Shown here: one piece after another, positions 22,429 to 32,419 of the stretch | Numbering within the stretch: the first letter of the stretch is position 1 | Layout: every line of letters starts with the position of its first letter | NCBI GenBank assembly: GCA_023212725.1 | Contig: JALBYF010000025.1 | Location: 62,001-126,000 of the forward strand | DNA length: 64,000 bases | Direction of reading: 5' to 3' | Origin: Tranzscheliella williamsii | Taxonomy: Eukaryota; Basidiomycota; Ustilaginomycetes; Ustilaginales; Ustilaginaceae | Program-made: the position numbers and the translations under genes | Notes under the pieces: model-generated | Told to the model about the DNA's origin: nothing | What the model saw: only the letters and a program-made list of their open reading frames with translations | Database searches by the model: none

Positions 22429-24741
22429 ATGGGAGTTAGCTCGACAATCCGAGGAGGCCTTGGCTTTCTCTTGGATCGTCAGCATGGGTCATCGACAACC
22501 GCCAACAGCATCAACATCACCCCGGTCAACACCTTTGAATCTCTCTTCCGTCGTCCTCGCGAAATGCCGTTGCCTCTTACCCCAGTTTCCGTGCTACGGT
22601 CCATGTTGCAGATGGACGACATCCAAGCGCTCCTCTGGGCATGGACGCTGGTTGGTCTGTTTCTTCTGCTCGCTTTCTGGACCAGCCCATCAGAAAGCTC
22701 CTTCAAGCCTTTTCTAACTGACTTCCTCTTCCGCGAACGCCTTCGTGTTCTGCACGACGATGCAGCAATTCTTGCTGAGACTTCGGATCGTGGCCAGATA
22801 AACGAGGTGCCAGGCCACATTGTTGCCGCCAGCGCCTGCAACACACCTCGGTTTTTTGCTTCTCCATCCTTCGGCGCTTCGCCGTTTGCCCTCACGTTCA
22901 GTTCGAAGGTGTCGCTTTCGGTGCGCACGCCTTCTTTCGATCGGAAAGACCTCGGCCTCTTCTCCGTAGTGACCATGTCCCACAGCATGCCTTATCCGCG
23001 ACATAATGCGCCTCAACACTGGACTTCAAGGCCACACAACAAACCCCGAGAGCCCATCGGATCAATTGAGACTTCTGCTTGCACTTCAGTCTTTGTGGGC
23101 GCATTTGGCAAGTGGTGGGTTTTGGGTTATGGAATCCCCGATCTGGTTGATAGCAACGGTCAGACCGTGTTGGACAAGACGGGTGAGCGCCGCGAAGAGC
23201 TTGAAGAAAACCGGGAGGAGTTGTCCTCCTGGGGCATACTAGAAATGCGGACAGCCGACCCCGCGCCAGATACACGATTGGCTACCAGGCAGCATTCCTA
23301 CTCTGATGAAAGTGACACCGGGCACGCTCTGCTGCGCACCTTAGAACTGGAGCAACCTCCCCCGTCTCCACGGACAGCATCACCCAACCTTCAGCTTACC
23401 AGCGACACCAATCCAGATGCTGAAACGGAGGATGCGATCACCCTGTCAACATCGGTATCGAGATCTCGAAGTGATGTTTATGACCTGCAAGAGCAGCTGA
23501 CTCATATCAAAGCAGCTTCTTCACGTACTTGCGAATCCCTTGAAGTCGATCTCGAAGAGATCAGAGCAAAAAAGCGGGAGGAGGAAAAGTCCAGGGCAGA
23601 CATAAAGGCCCGTACGAAAACCCTGGATGACAGGAAACGACAAATCGAAGGGAATCGCAGGGAGGCGGAGCGACGCCTAAAATCCGCCAATGCAGCTCAC
23701 GCCTTGAAACAGAATAACATCGCACAGAAGCAGGAACAAGTTAGATCGTTGTCTAGGCGTCGCATCTCTTTAGCCGCCAAGATCAAGGCAAGCTCAGAGC
23801 GCCGACTTCGAAGAACAGACGAACTCAAACGCCTCGTAAGCGCCTCCAAGGAGCGAAACCTGACGCTGCAAGAGGAAGTGTCGCGCCTGTGCGTAGAGAT
23901 AGCCGCTGCCGAAGATCTCCTCATGCTCGAAAAGGATAATTTGCAGGCCGCGCACGATGTTACGCATTGGCGGAGTTCCCAGAAAGGTGAAACGCTGGCA
24001 CCTCCATGGTCAAAGTACAGAGATCAAGGTCGGGATTCGCGGTATGCGCTCGAACAGGCGATGGCATATATCCCCTATGCTCCAGATCCGCTTGTGGATA
24101 CGTTGGCCCGCATTGATGGCTTGGACCGTAAGCTTTCCGTACCCCTTCAGAGCTACAACTCGGAACTTCTTGCAGGGTCCAACGCTGTTGGAGACTGGAG
24201 CGCGTCCAGATCTTTCCCTGACCCGTCTAGCGAGGTCCCCAGTGCTAATATGACGGATATGAAGGTTCGAAGCTATGGCCCTAACATGCCGCAGTATACT
24301 TCTCAACATTGCACCGCAAGTGTTGAGCCGGATGAGCGGGGCTTGCAAGGCTCTGCATCTGATACGCTATCCGCCTCTGCTCCATGGCAGAATGTCTCCG
24401 ACTTCGAAGCCATCAAGCAAGCCTTCCAGCCCACAGTTGCATCCGAGGAAGATGGACGAAGGTCTTGGTCTGCTTTTGACATGTGGCAGTCCGACATGAT
24501 GGGGGCGAAACATAGGATGCAGTGGGCCGAAGGTAATGGCAATGCTAGTGCAGACTCGCTACCCCAGTTTACGACAGGCTCTGAGTTCTTCCCGCTGGAT
24601 CGCAGTAGCAGTGCTGGAACCGGGAACGCAAAGGGGGACGCAAGTATGCCCGATGTTGAACATATGCGAAACCTGTCCAAAGTCAAGCGAGCCTTCCGGT
24701 GGCCTTTCCGACCGAGCCATGCGCAGGAAGACGTTGTATGA
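22429..24741 (+). CDS. Uncharacterised protein with one membrane segment and a long coiled coil
   Basis: Not recognised. ATG at 22429 gives 770 aa in one exon. A single strong hydrophobic segment at about 68-88 (WAWTLVGLFLLLAFW) is a probable transmembrane anchor. A compact region follows to about 240 (including ACTSVFVGAFGKWWVLGYG), then a Ser/Pro-rich linker. Between about 350 and 507 there is a long charged coiled coil (heptad-like Leu/Ile with many Glu, Arg and Lys). The C-terminal quarter is disordered and aromatic-spotted, ending in a basic patch (VKRAFRWPFRPSHAQ). The architecture resembles membrane tethers or organelle-anchored scaffolds such as spindle-pole or nuclear-envelope coiled-coil proteins, but no family motif supports a specific role. 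Confidence 0.8.
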   Translation: MGVSSTIRGGLGFLLDRQHGSSTTANSINITPVNTFESLFRRPREMPLPLTPVSVLRSMLQMDDIQALLWAWTLVGLFLLLAFWTSPSESSFKPFLTDFLFRERLRVLHDDAAILAETSDRGQINEVPGHIVAASACNTPRFFASPSFGASPFALTFSSKVSLSVRTPSFDRKDLGLFSVVTMSHSMPYPRHNAPQHWTSRPHNKPREPIGSIETSACTSVFVGAFGKWWVLGYGIPDLVDSNGQTVLDKTGERREELEENREELSSWGILEMRTADPAPDTRLATRQHSYSDESDTGHALLRTLELEQPPPSPRTASPNLQLTSDTNPDAETEDAITLSTSVSRSRSDVYDLQEQLTHIKAASSRTCESLEVDLEEIRAKKREEEKSRADIKARTKTLDDRKRQIEGNRREAERRLKSANAAHALKQNNIAQKQEQVRSLSRRRISLAAKIKASSERRLRRTDELKRLVSASKERNLTLQEEVSRLCVEIAAAEDLLMLEKDNLQAAHDVTHWRSSQKGETLAPPWSKYRDQGRDSRYALEQAMAYIPYAPDPLVDTLARIDGLDRKLSVPLQSYNSELLAGSNAVGDWSASRSFPDPSSEVPSANMTDMKVRSYGPNMPQYTSQHCTASVEPDERGLQGSASDTLSASAPWQNVSDFEAIKQAFQPTVASEEDGRRSWSAFDMWQSDMMGAKHRMQWAEGNGNASADSLPQFTTGSEFFPLDRSSSAGTGNAKGDASMPDVEHMRNLSKVKRAFRWPFRPSHAQEDVV

Positions 24742-27700
24742 AGAAGGGGAAAACTAATGCGTGTCTTTCCAGATCCTCGGCCTTGTCTGCACATGTACGC
24801 CTCATACACACTTTACTGCTATCACTTAATGGAATGTCGGTTCATATCAGGACACCAATTCCTTCGGTTTGATTCATGATTGAGATGGCATGATGAGGTT
24901 TTATCGGACGCTCGCACGTCCGCATCCTTGGTTGGCGAAAATGTTTCGAACGATAGCAGCATTTCACATAATGCCTCTATGACTACCGGTTAAATCTAAG
25001 TAGGCGGCGGTTCATGCTGCGCGCGCAGGGGGCGCCGCGCTCGGCATGTTCGACGACCGCGGCGCCCTGCGCCAGCGCGTTGCCGTCCGGGTCATGGTCG
25101 AGATGCTTGGGCCGCATACTACCGAAGGCAACTCATCTGTCGCTCTTGTTGGAAATAGCTCCAATGGAGCGATGGGTCCAGCGCCATCGGTGATCTCTCT
25201 CCCTGGTCAATCGGGAGATCAGGACCGCTCAGGGCACCGGAGAGCCCCTATCATCGTTACCTTCCGGTGACCTCTCACTCACGCTCCCCAGCTCTTGGAC
25301 CTCTCGCTCATAGTTTATAGCTCAGCCACGATACACGCACGAATGTACATAGATACACAGTCTCTACCAGATAGCAATAAAACAGCGTTGATCGCGACCT
25401 AGCGTTGCAAGAGACTAGCGCGACCTGAGAACGCGCCATAAGACGTAACAGCTCTCGTGCGCAGGGCGAGGGCGCCCGCCGTTCGCGCAGCAGCTTCGCA
25501 CCGCCAGATGCGCCGGCACCGCAGACACCTTGCTCTCTGAGTGGTTCGTCGACTTAAAACTCGGGGACGTAGTCGTTCATGTCTGCTGGATGGTACAATA
25601 ACGGTGGTTAGTGCCTGAGCTCAGCTTTGAAGTCATGAGTGTTCTAGGGTAAGAATTCCCCGCAGCAGTCTGGCCGGAAAGAGAAGGAATACTTCCCCCT
25701 AGGCGTCCGAAACCGTTTCATGATTCCGTCGTTCCTTCGGGGATTCTTTCCCCTCGGAAATTCTTCTTCTCCTAGGAGTCCTAGGGGAGTTGTTCGGAAG
25801 GTTTACCCGGAATCCACCGCCCCCTAGTCGTAGAGTATGACTCATACTTTCAACCGTGAGCATCTGCGATTAACCTACACTATGTATCAATAATTCTGAC
25901 ACTGCTCAGGAGACGACGGCCTACGAAAAAATACGTTCTCCGGAATTAACGACAGTCATAGTCATAAATCATAACATGAATACATGACTTGCTTTCCCAG
26001 GCTTTTCACAGGAGCATCAACAATCATACCACGGGGGGTATGGGCTCCGGGGGAAAACTCTCCTTAGGTATTCCCTTAGGACTCATAGGGGAACACTCCT
26101 TCCTGAATCCCTAGCGTTGCCTAAGGGGAGGACTCATAGGGGAACACTCCTTCCTGAACCCCTAGCGTTGCCTAAGGGGAAAATTCCCCTCAAGAACTCC
26201 ATAGACTTTGTGATGATTTACACCCATCACTCAGAAGGTTACCCATCCAGTTCAAGGCAGTGGCTGTAAGATCATACAGAAGCGGTCACAAGCAGCTTGG
26301 TGACCGAGGTGAACCCGTCTGCAGATGCATGTATCTATGACTCATCCAAAGAGTACTCTTGACTATAATGCATCTTATGACTTTTGGCTAGGGAGCGCCC
26401 ATATGCGCGGAAAGTATCGCTACGTGCAGGATATTTGTGGAGCTTTCAAGTAATTCAAGAATTACAAGTTTATATCATATTCATAAACATGGTATATCAC
26501 CGGGATTTTTATGATTGCCAGCAACGTAAATTCACAATCCCATGAGTGCATATTCGAGTCATGATATCTTGATATCCTTTATGACCCACAACATGAATCG
26601 TGAATCAAGAATCCTTTAATTTGTGACTTTTGATGTCCAGCTCACATTCATAGCTGGGTGTGGTGGGTTCCTGGAAAATATCGCGTACAAATTCCCTGGG
26701 ACCCCGGGGGGAAGTTTCTCTAAAAAACCCTAGACTCCCTAAGGGAAGAGACGACGGAGTCTTATATAAGTTGAACTGAATTTTCACCAGACTCAGGACT
26801 CTGGGATCATACTGCTGCGGGCATCTTTATATAGGGCTTCCGCAGGCTTGCTTACCCTAGGACTTGAAAGCTTCAAGGGCTTAAGTTATGGTCATGAACT
26901 ACAATCGCACGAATGAGCCATTCATAACACATGTTCTACGCTTCATGTCCACAACAGAAGAAAGCATTTTCTAGTTAAATAGCCCAGAAGACACGCAGAC
27001 ATTCGACATCGTGTATTTTATATCGCATATTTATGGTCCTGATTGGCGTTCTGCAGCACCTCTGGAATAAATATCGCAGATGGAATCATAGCAGGGAGCC
27101 TGGGGGTTCCAGGGAAACTTCCCTAGTAACTCGGATCCTAACGCGATCATCGCATAAGGGCAGGATCCCTGATGTTCTCAATACTCCATAGCATTCTTGA
27201 TTGCCCCTCAATAACATGACTACAATCGATGTGTGTGTAGTTCTGGATATGTCATCATCGCCCTGGTCTCGGCCGCCTCTGCTATACTTTTCCCAGAACA
27301 CCTCATCTGGAGTAGGTCTGGGAAGCGCGGACAACGCAGACGCCGCGGTCTCTGGGCTTGACCAATTTTTTTTGGGAGTATGAGGATGAGTCGTGAGGGG
27401 TTTGTGCGTATCACATTACATACATGGTACTCGCTGGGGACTTGTTCGCATACTGCATCAGACCATCTTCGTACCACTCCCTCCATGAAAATGCCAGAAC
27501 ATGTCCTATTCTCGAAGGTCTGTCGTTGTGTGGAGCGCTCACAGAGCCTCGATGGTGAGCGGTTCTTCTCATATACAGTTTGGCGGCGGCACAACCGACC
27601 CCAAAGCCAGCCTTTTGTAGCCGCGGTGGAGCCAACATGGGGAGGATCAAGGCAAAGAAGCAGGGCGGAAGCAACGTTTACAACTGCCCGTGCAGCTTTG

Positions 27701-28189
27701 TCGGCCGTGCTGAAGGAGCAGGGTCCTGCGCCGAAAAGTGTCACAGTCATAAGTATGACTGTGTGATGTTGTGGTTCTGGAGACCATAGCGTGCTAACCA
27801 CTTCTTAACGCTTTTCATACGGTGCGGGATCCCTTAGCACCGGGCATCTGCGAAAGGCGCTGGGATAGCCTGTTTTACAGAGTACGCGTTCTTCTGTTGT
27901 GATTGACTCGGCCGAGATTTCTGCAGCCACGTATCCAGAAGTGATGCGTCCAGGCGATGCTGTGGACAGGGCTGATAGGATGTGGTGGATGCGGGGGGCT
28001 TTGTGTGTGCGGTGCGGCGACGACGAGCGAGTCAGAACGGGCGTTATATGGAACAAGCTGTTCTGTTGAGTCATGAGTGGCTGATGATTTGTAATTGTAT
28101 TGTTTATGAACCTACATCTAACGCATGGCTTTTGAATGCTGTTCTCAGAAGCTGTCAACGTCTTCCATCACCTCATCGCGGAAGGTACG
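24742..28189. repeat. Gene desert with dispersed CCTAGGGG/CCTAAGGGG repeats
   Basis: 3.4 kb with no supportable gene. From about 25690 to 27140 the DNA is AT-richer and repeatedly shows short related strings: CCCCTAGG near 25697, CTCCTAGGAGTCCTAGGGG near 25770, CCCTAGCGTTGCCTAAGGGG twice near 26110-26180, CCCTAGACTCCCTAAGGG near 26725, and TTCCAGGGAAACTTCCCTAG near 27110. Many are self-complementary, which suggests decayed copies of a palindromic repeat or transposon ends. TCATGA/CATGAAT strings are also frequent. Flanks at 25030-25270 and 25440-25540 are much more GC-rich. No reverse transcriptase, transposase or terminal repeats recognised. Confidence 0.55.
26081..26182 (+). repeat. 51-bp tandem duplication (two copies)
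   Basis: Two adjacent 51-bp units, 26081-26131 and 26132-26182, each starting ACTCATAGGGGAACACTCC and differing only at a C/T in the middle and at the last bases. The near identity shows a recent duplication inside the repeat-rich desert. Confidence 0.85.
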
Positions 28190-29690
28190 ATGACGCCGGT
28201 CGATTTCGCTCTCCTCGCCATATTGGAAAGAGAATGCACTTCTCTGGGTACATCCTTCATAGCTTCAGGGCAATCTCGCTTTACTGCGCGACCGAGTGGG
28301 GCGCAGTTGTTTGCCAAACTAGGGTCTCCTGCTAATCAGGTTCTTGGCGAAGGGGAAAGCTTGAAGGCAATGCGAAAGCCTTTGTCATCCACTTCCGATA
28401 GTTCAACTCTGATACCGAGAGTGCATGCGAGCGGTAGAGAACCTGAGACCGGAAAGGCATACCTCGTTACAGATTGGCTTAATATGACTTCTCGGCTCGG
28501 AAAGAAGGCTCAAGGGCTCCTTGGCCAGAGACTTGCTTACATGCACAAAGATGGTACTAGTGCAAACGACAAGTTCGGCTTCCATGTCCCAACACACTGC
28601 GGCGTGACAGTAAGCTGATTAGACATGCGTACACGAAGCTGGTTGACGCTGATGTCATATGTCTTGTCGACAGGAACAAGACAACACTTGGACTGGCTCT
28701 TGGTTGGAGTTCTGGGCTGAAAGAAGAATTGGAAGCATCATAGGAAGGATCACACAGAAGCGAGCTGATCCAGAGCTGCAAAATCTTGAAGATCAGTTGA
28801 GGAACAAGTATGTACGGCGAGCAGATACGTGTTCTCGGGTAGAGTAGACTGACGTCCTCTGTCTATAGAGTATATCCACTGTTATTGTCGCCCTTAGAAG
28901 GAAAGATCTCACCTTGCATCTTGCATGGAGACCTCTGGTAAGAATTGCGGAACTGGGTACGTCGAATGTCAGGTACTGCGCTGACGATATCTATCAACGC
29001 CTGCTGGCATCAGGTCTGGAAATGCCGGGGAGGATTTAGTCACTGGTGATCCTGTCATATTTGAGTAAGTGGACATGATACGTCTACTAAATCTACAAGC
29101 AGCTGACATAACTATGGCCGCTTCTTGATTGGCAGTCCGTAAGAAAACACAGATGATCTCTCATTGCTGAGAGCTTCAAGCCGCTGACAACGCATGGCAT
29201 GCATACAGCTCGAGCTACTACGGCCATAACGAAGCTGAGTAAGTCCTATACGGGAACGACTCGCAGTGGTGGTCTAGAGCTCAAATTGTGTTCTATCGCA
29301 GGCTCGGCATCATGCACATGTTTGGAGGTTTCACCTCTGATTTCTTCGAGGCGTACCACCAGGTTCTGCCTAGGTTCGAACCACACTATGATCAGCGTAT
29401 CAAGTTATACGAGCTGTATCATCAGTAAGTCTGTAGATGGTTCGTCAGAATGCTTTGGATGTTGCACTGACATGAACATAATGCGGTTCCTTCTTCATCA
29501 GCCTAAACCGTGAGTATGTCAAGCTAAATATTGCGAGTGCGGCAAACGACGATGCTCACCTGCAGACGCTGGCTATGAGTTCGCAGATGCTCTCATGTTC
29601 GGAAGCAGCTACAGAGGCGGGGCGGTATCTATCATGCGTTCCTTAGTCGCTTACGCAGAAAAGATTGGGGAAGCAAAAGCTGGCATATGA
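28190..29690 (+). CDS. Fructosamine-3-kinase family protein (protein deglycation), intron-dense
   Basis: Phosphorylates ketosamines on glycated proteins so that they break down. I assembled nine exons: 28190-28609, 28674-28807, 28869-28937, 29014-29064, 29136-29138 (3 nt), 29209-29238, 29302-29424, 29502-29509 (8 nt) and 29566- or 29587-29690, giving 320 or 313 aa, usual for the family. All introns are GT-AG and 56-77 nt. Family motifs in order: LFAKLG (Lys43), GEGESLKAM, FGFHVPTHCGV, EQDNTWTGSWLEFW, HGDLWSGNAG (catalytic Asp206), FDPSSYYGHNEAELG, MFGGF and LYELYHHLNH. The FDP and LNH motifs are completed only by the two micro-exons. An in-frame ATG at 28136 is an alternative start. All key residues are present, so the enzyme is probably active. 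It sits beside a repeat-rich desert, and its intron density is unusual for this window. Confidence 0.9.
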
Positions 29691-30052
29691 TGGCATTGAG
29701 GCAGGCACATACAAACATGTACGCTCAGTACTGCAGGTGCATTCATGATTACGCGAGGGCGTCGGCTACTGAGATAGGAAAAGCGTTAACCTCAAGTGAC
29801 AAGGAAACTGCATGCGGCTAACCCAGCTTGTGTGCTCGTAAAACGAACCTGATCCTTCTGTGCAGTGTTTGATGTCGGACTCGACTACGATCGGTGATGT
29901 TTTAGGGAGCTTCGCTGGTGGCAGTGCACCGACTACTTATGAAGTCAGCGTAAGATGCATACAGGCTCAGAGAAGCCTAGCCCCCAGTCGTCATGCTGCT
30001 GCGTCTCTTTGCTCGTTATGGCACGCTATGTTACAAAGGATAGACCGACTGT
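29691..30052. other. Convergent 3' intergenic region
   Basis: 362 bp between the fructosamine kinase and HECT genes; nothing recognised. Confidence 0.5.
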
Positions 30053-31804
30053 CTAGGCGAATCCAAAGCCCTCTCCGCCTTCATTGACGGCTAGCAACAG
30101 GGACGAACGGAGCTTGTCGTAAGAATCGTACTGAGGGAGGTCAAGCTGGTTGAAACACGTATGCGCCGCAGGCAAACGGTCCGATCCATATGCTTTGTGA
30201 ATGTTGAAGCGCTGTGTCCCCTGGACACCTTGCAAGTGAGCGAATCCTTCCAATGGGACCTTACTCGTTCCGGTGATGAACTGGAGTAATTTGGCCTTCT
30301 CGGTTTGATCAAAAGATCTGACCGCACGCCACCACCACTGTATGACGGCATCTCCGGAGGCATAGCCATGCAACTCAGTGTTATTCTTCCATGCCTCAAC
30401 ATCGATGTCAGGCAACCCGGAGATGAGCAGTTCTAGTTCCTGTTCCGAAAATATACGGATGAGCTCTGCAGGGATAATCTCATTAAAGCCTTCAAGAAAA
30501 GAATCGATCTGCAATTGGATTGACATGGTCAATCGTTGCTCGGTAACAGTCCGGACGTACTCTTGCTTATTGGCTTCGGTCACAGCAATGTTAGCACCGC
30601 CGGGCTTGAGCTCGATAACCTTCGTCTCTCCGAATTCCTCGTCATCCACACTGAATGTGAGGTCCAAGTCGGTGATATCATTGTTCAGCATCCACTCAAG
30701 ACTCTTGTAGTATTCCGGATCGATGGACTCCATGTCTCGGTAGTCAACGGCCTTGCCCAGAATGTGCTTATAGAAGCTCCTCGTAAAGTAGGCGTCGAGC
30801 AGTCGTCCATCATAAATGGCCTTTCCGATAATGCGTCCGACGAACTTGAAGAACGATAGATGATCCGGATTAACGTAAGACATCCGGTTTGGTTGATACG
30901 TGGTCCTGTCGGCTGCGCATGGCTGAAAAAGCGCGTAATCGGGGTTGAACATCGCTCTGGCTAAAACCTGAAACCATTCTCTGGTCACGCCTCCAGCATC
31001 AATGCCCTCTTCGTTGTTGAAACGGACGTTGAGCTTACCGTGCTTCACTTCTGGGCCCGATTTGCGGGAAAAGTATCTGAAGCTGTCTTCGAACACAGAG
31101 TTTCTTCTGACAGATATGGAAAGGGGCGTGAAATGGTCTCGCCGACCCTTGTGAAGCTGCTGGGTGAAGTAATTTCTTTTGTTATCGAAGTCAAGGACTT
31201 TTGGGTTGCGAACAAGCAATGCGAAGCTGCCTGACATCAGGGATGGATTCTGTCGCACCATGATATTAAGAATTTTGCGGTGCTTTTCAGTAAAGGCGAA
31301 GAACTTGTCCTCCATGGCTTCACGAGGAGTTTTAGAGCCCCCATCGGTGGAAGTCCTGCTTCTTGGAATCCTACCATCGTTCGGTGATCCAGGAGTCTCG
31401 GTATCAGGCGCTACGTGCTGGGAGACTACCATCATACTTTCGATCAAAGGCAGCAAAATCTGTGCTGCGTTAGGATCGTTCTTCATCCTCGACAAGACCT
31501 CGCTTAATTTGGCCCACAAGGGATCGAACTCGAATTGTTCGTATATACTCGCCAGACGGGCTTCATCTTCCTGACGCTTTTTTATCTGTGCTTCGTTTGT
31601 TGATGAGTCATGTTTGCTGCGACTGGTAGCCGAAGCATCTGCTGCTGCCCCCTGCCTCACGACGTTGCCAAAAAAACCGCTGAATCCATCCCTGGCGACG
31701 AATTCGGGGCTAACGATGGTCGTGACCACACCTCCGTTCACATGAACCTCGTACCCCGCCGGGTCAGGGCCTGTCACGCCCCCCAGCCCGGGTATCTGCG
31801 GCAT
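30053..31804 (-). CDS. HECT-type E3 ubiquitin ligase, short TOM1/HUWE1-like form
   Basis: Transfers ubiquitin from an E2 via a thioester on its own cysteine. Single exon, 583 aa, ATG at 31804. Residues 1-230 match the stretch that precedes the HECT domain in TOM1/HUWE1 (LWAKLSEVLSRM, AQILLPLIESMMVVSQ). The HECT domain runs from about 232 to the end: FNNEEGIDAGGVTREWFQ, FVGRIIGKAIYDGRLLDAYF, and the C-lobe HTCFNQLDLP with catalytic Cys550. It ends in the usual acidic/aromatic tail (GGEGFGFA). TOM1/HUWE1 proteins are normally over 3000 aa with armadillo-like repeats. Here an in-frame TAG lies about 110 bp upstream, so the large N-terminus is absent unless distant exons are spliced in. It is either a separate short ligase or a duplicated TOM1 3' end. 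Confidence 0.92.
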   Translation of the reverse strand: MPQIPGLGGVTGPDPAGYEVHVNGGVVTTIVSPEFVARDGFSGFFGNVVRQGAAADASATSRSKHDSSTNEAQIKKRQEDEARLASIYEQFEFDPLWAKLSEVLSRMKNDPNAAQILLPLIESMMVVSQHVAPDTETPGSPNDGRIPRSRTSTDGGSKTPREAMEDKFFAFTEKHRKILNIMVRQNPSLMSGSFALLVRNPKVLDFDNKRNYFTQQLHKGRRDHFTPLSISVRRNSVFEDSFRYFSRKSGPEVKHGKLNVRFNNEEGIDAGGVTREWFQVLARAMFNPDYALFQPCAADRTTYQPNRMSYVNPDHLSFFKFVGRIIGKAIYDGRLLDAYFTRSFYKHILGKAVDYRDMESIDPEYYKSLEWMLNNDITDLDLTFSVDDEEFGETKVIELKPGGANIAVTEANKQEYVRTVTEQRLTMSIQLQIDSFLEGFNEIIPAELIRIFSEQELELLISGLPDIDVEAWKNNTELHGYASGDAVIQWWWRAVRSFDQTEKAKLLQFITGTSKVPLEGFAHLQGVQGTQRFNIHKAYGSDRLPAAHTCFNQLDLPQYDSYDKLRSSLLLAVNEGGEGFGFA

Positions 31805-32419
31805 GTTTAGATTATGTCTCGCGGCACTGCTTGAGTGTAGCTGAGTGTGATGCCTGGTCAGTGTAGGGGCCTCGGAACCCCTCCTGCGACAAAGCGTCGC
31901 TGCACTGCAAATCTACCTGGCGACCGGCACGAAATGAATGTTGATGTCCCGAGGCAGTTTTTCGCAAAAATGGATAACTCGCTATCGCTACGACGGCTCT
32001 CGAAGACCAAAAAAACTTTACGATTTGTGTTTTTACCCCGACCTTTGTCCTAGCCTCTACTCTCCGTGTCCAAACTCTGTTGAGTGCGCAAATAGGGGTC
32101 CAGAAAAGGAGTAATGAGGAGGAAGAGAAGAGGGAACGACCAAACCTTGGAGAATTTTCTAGAGAAGCATGTGTTGGATCGGAAATGTGGAGCCTCGTGT
32201 ACGAATCAGCTTGGCCCTTTGATCGGTTCCCGATTGCGAAAGTCCGCGTTCCTCCCGTTACACGGTGAGCCCAACTTACAGTCACAGGTGTCATTTCAAG
32301 AATCAAATCTGCAGGGTCCGGCCGCCGACACTCGTGCAAGCAGCTTTCATTCAAGAGCACGAAGCAGACTTCCTGACATACCGACATAGCTTATAACTTC
32401 ACCTCCAACTACGACCAAG
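31805..32419. promoter_or_regulatory. Shared divergent promoter, HECT E3 and UBE2W-type E2
   Basis: 615 bp between the start codons of two divergent ubiquitin-pathway genes. A 191-codon antisense frame across it (31812-32387) has no protein-like motif. No specific binding site recognised. Confidence 0.45.

Noticed and set aside
25554..25585. Possible orphan terminal exon on the minus strand (acceptor CCATCCAG, then DMNDYVPEF and stop)
   Set aside because: It has a CTAAC branch-like string and looks like a real last exon, but nothing coding lies upstream of it; too short to support alone.
27086..27801. Minus-strand frames with pieces such as PTPDEVFWEKYSRGGRDQ
   Set aside because: Fragments look faintly protein-like but have no recognisable family, no start and no consistent splice pattern; could be a relic, not called.
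31812..32387. 191-codon minus frame in front of the HECT gene
   Set aside because: Different frame from the HECT ORF, no TOM1-like sequence and no protein-like pattern; overlaps the divergent promoter.
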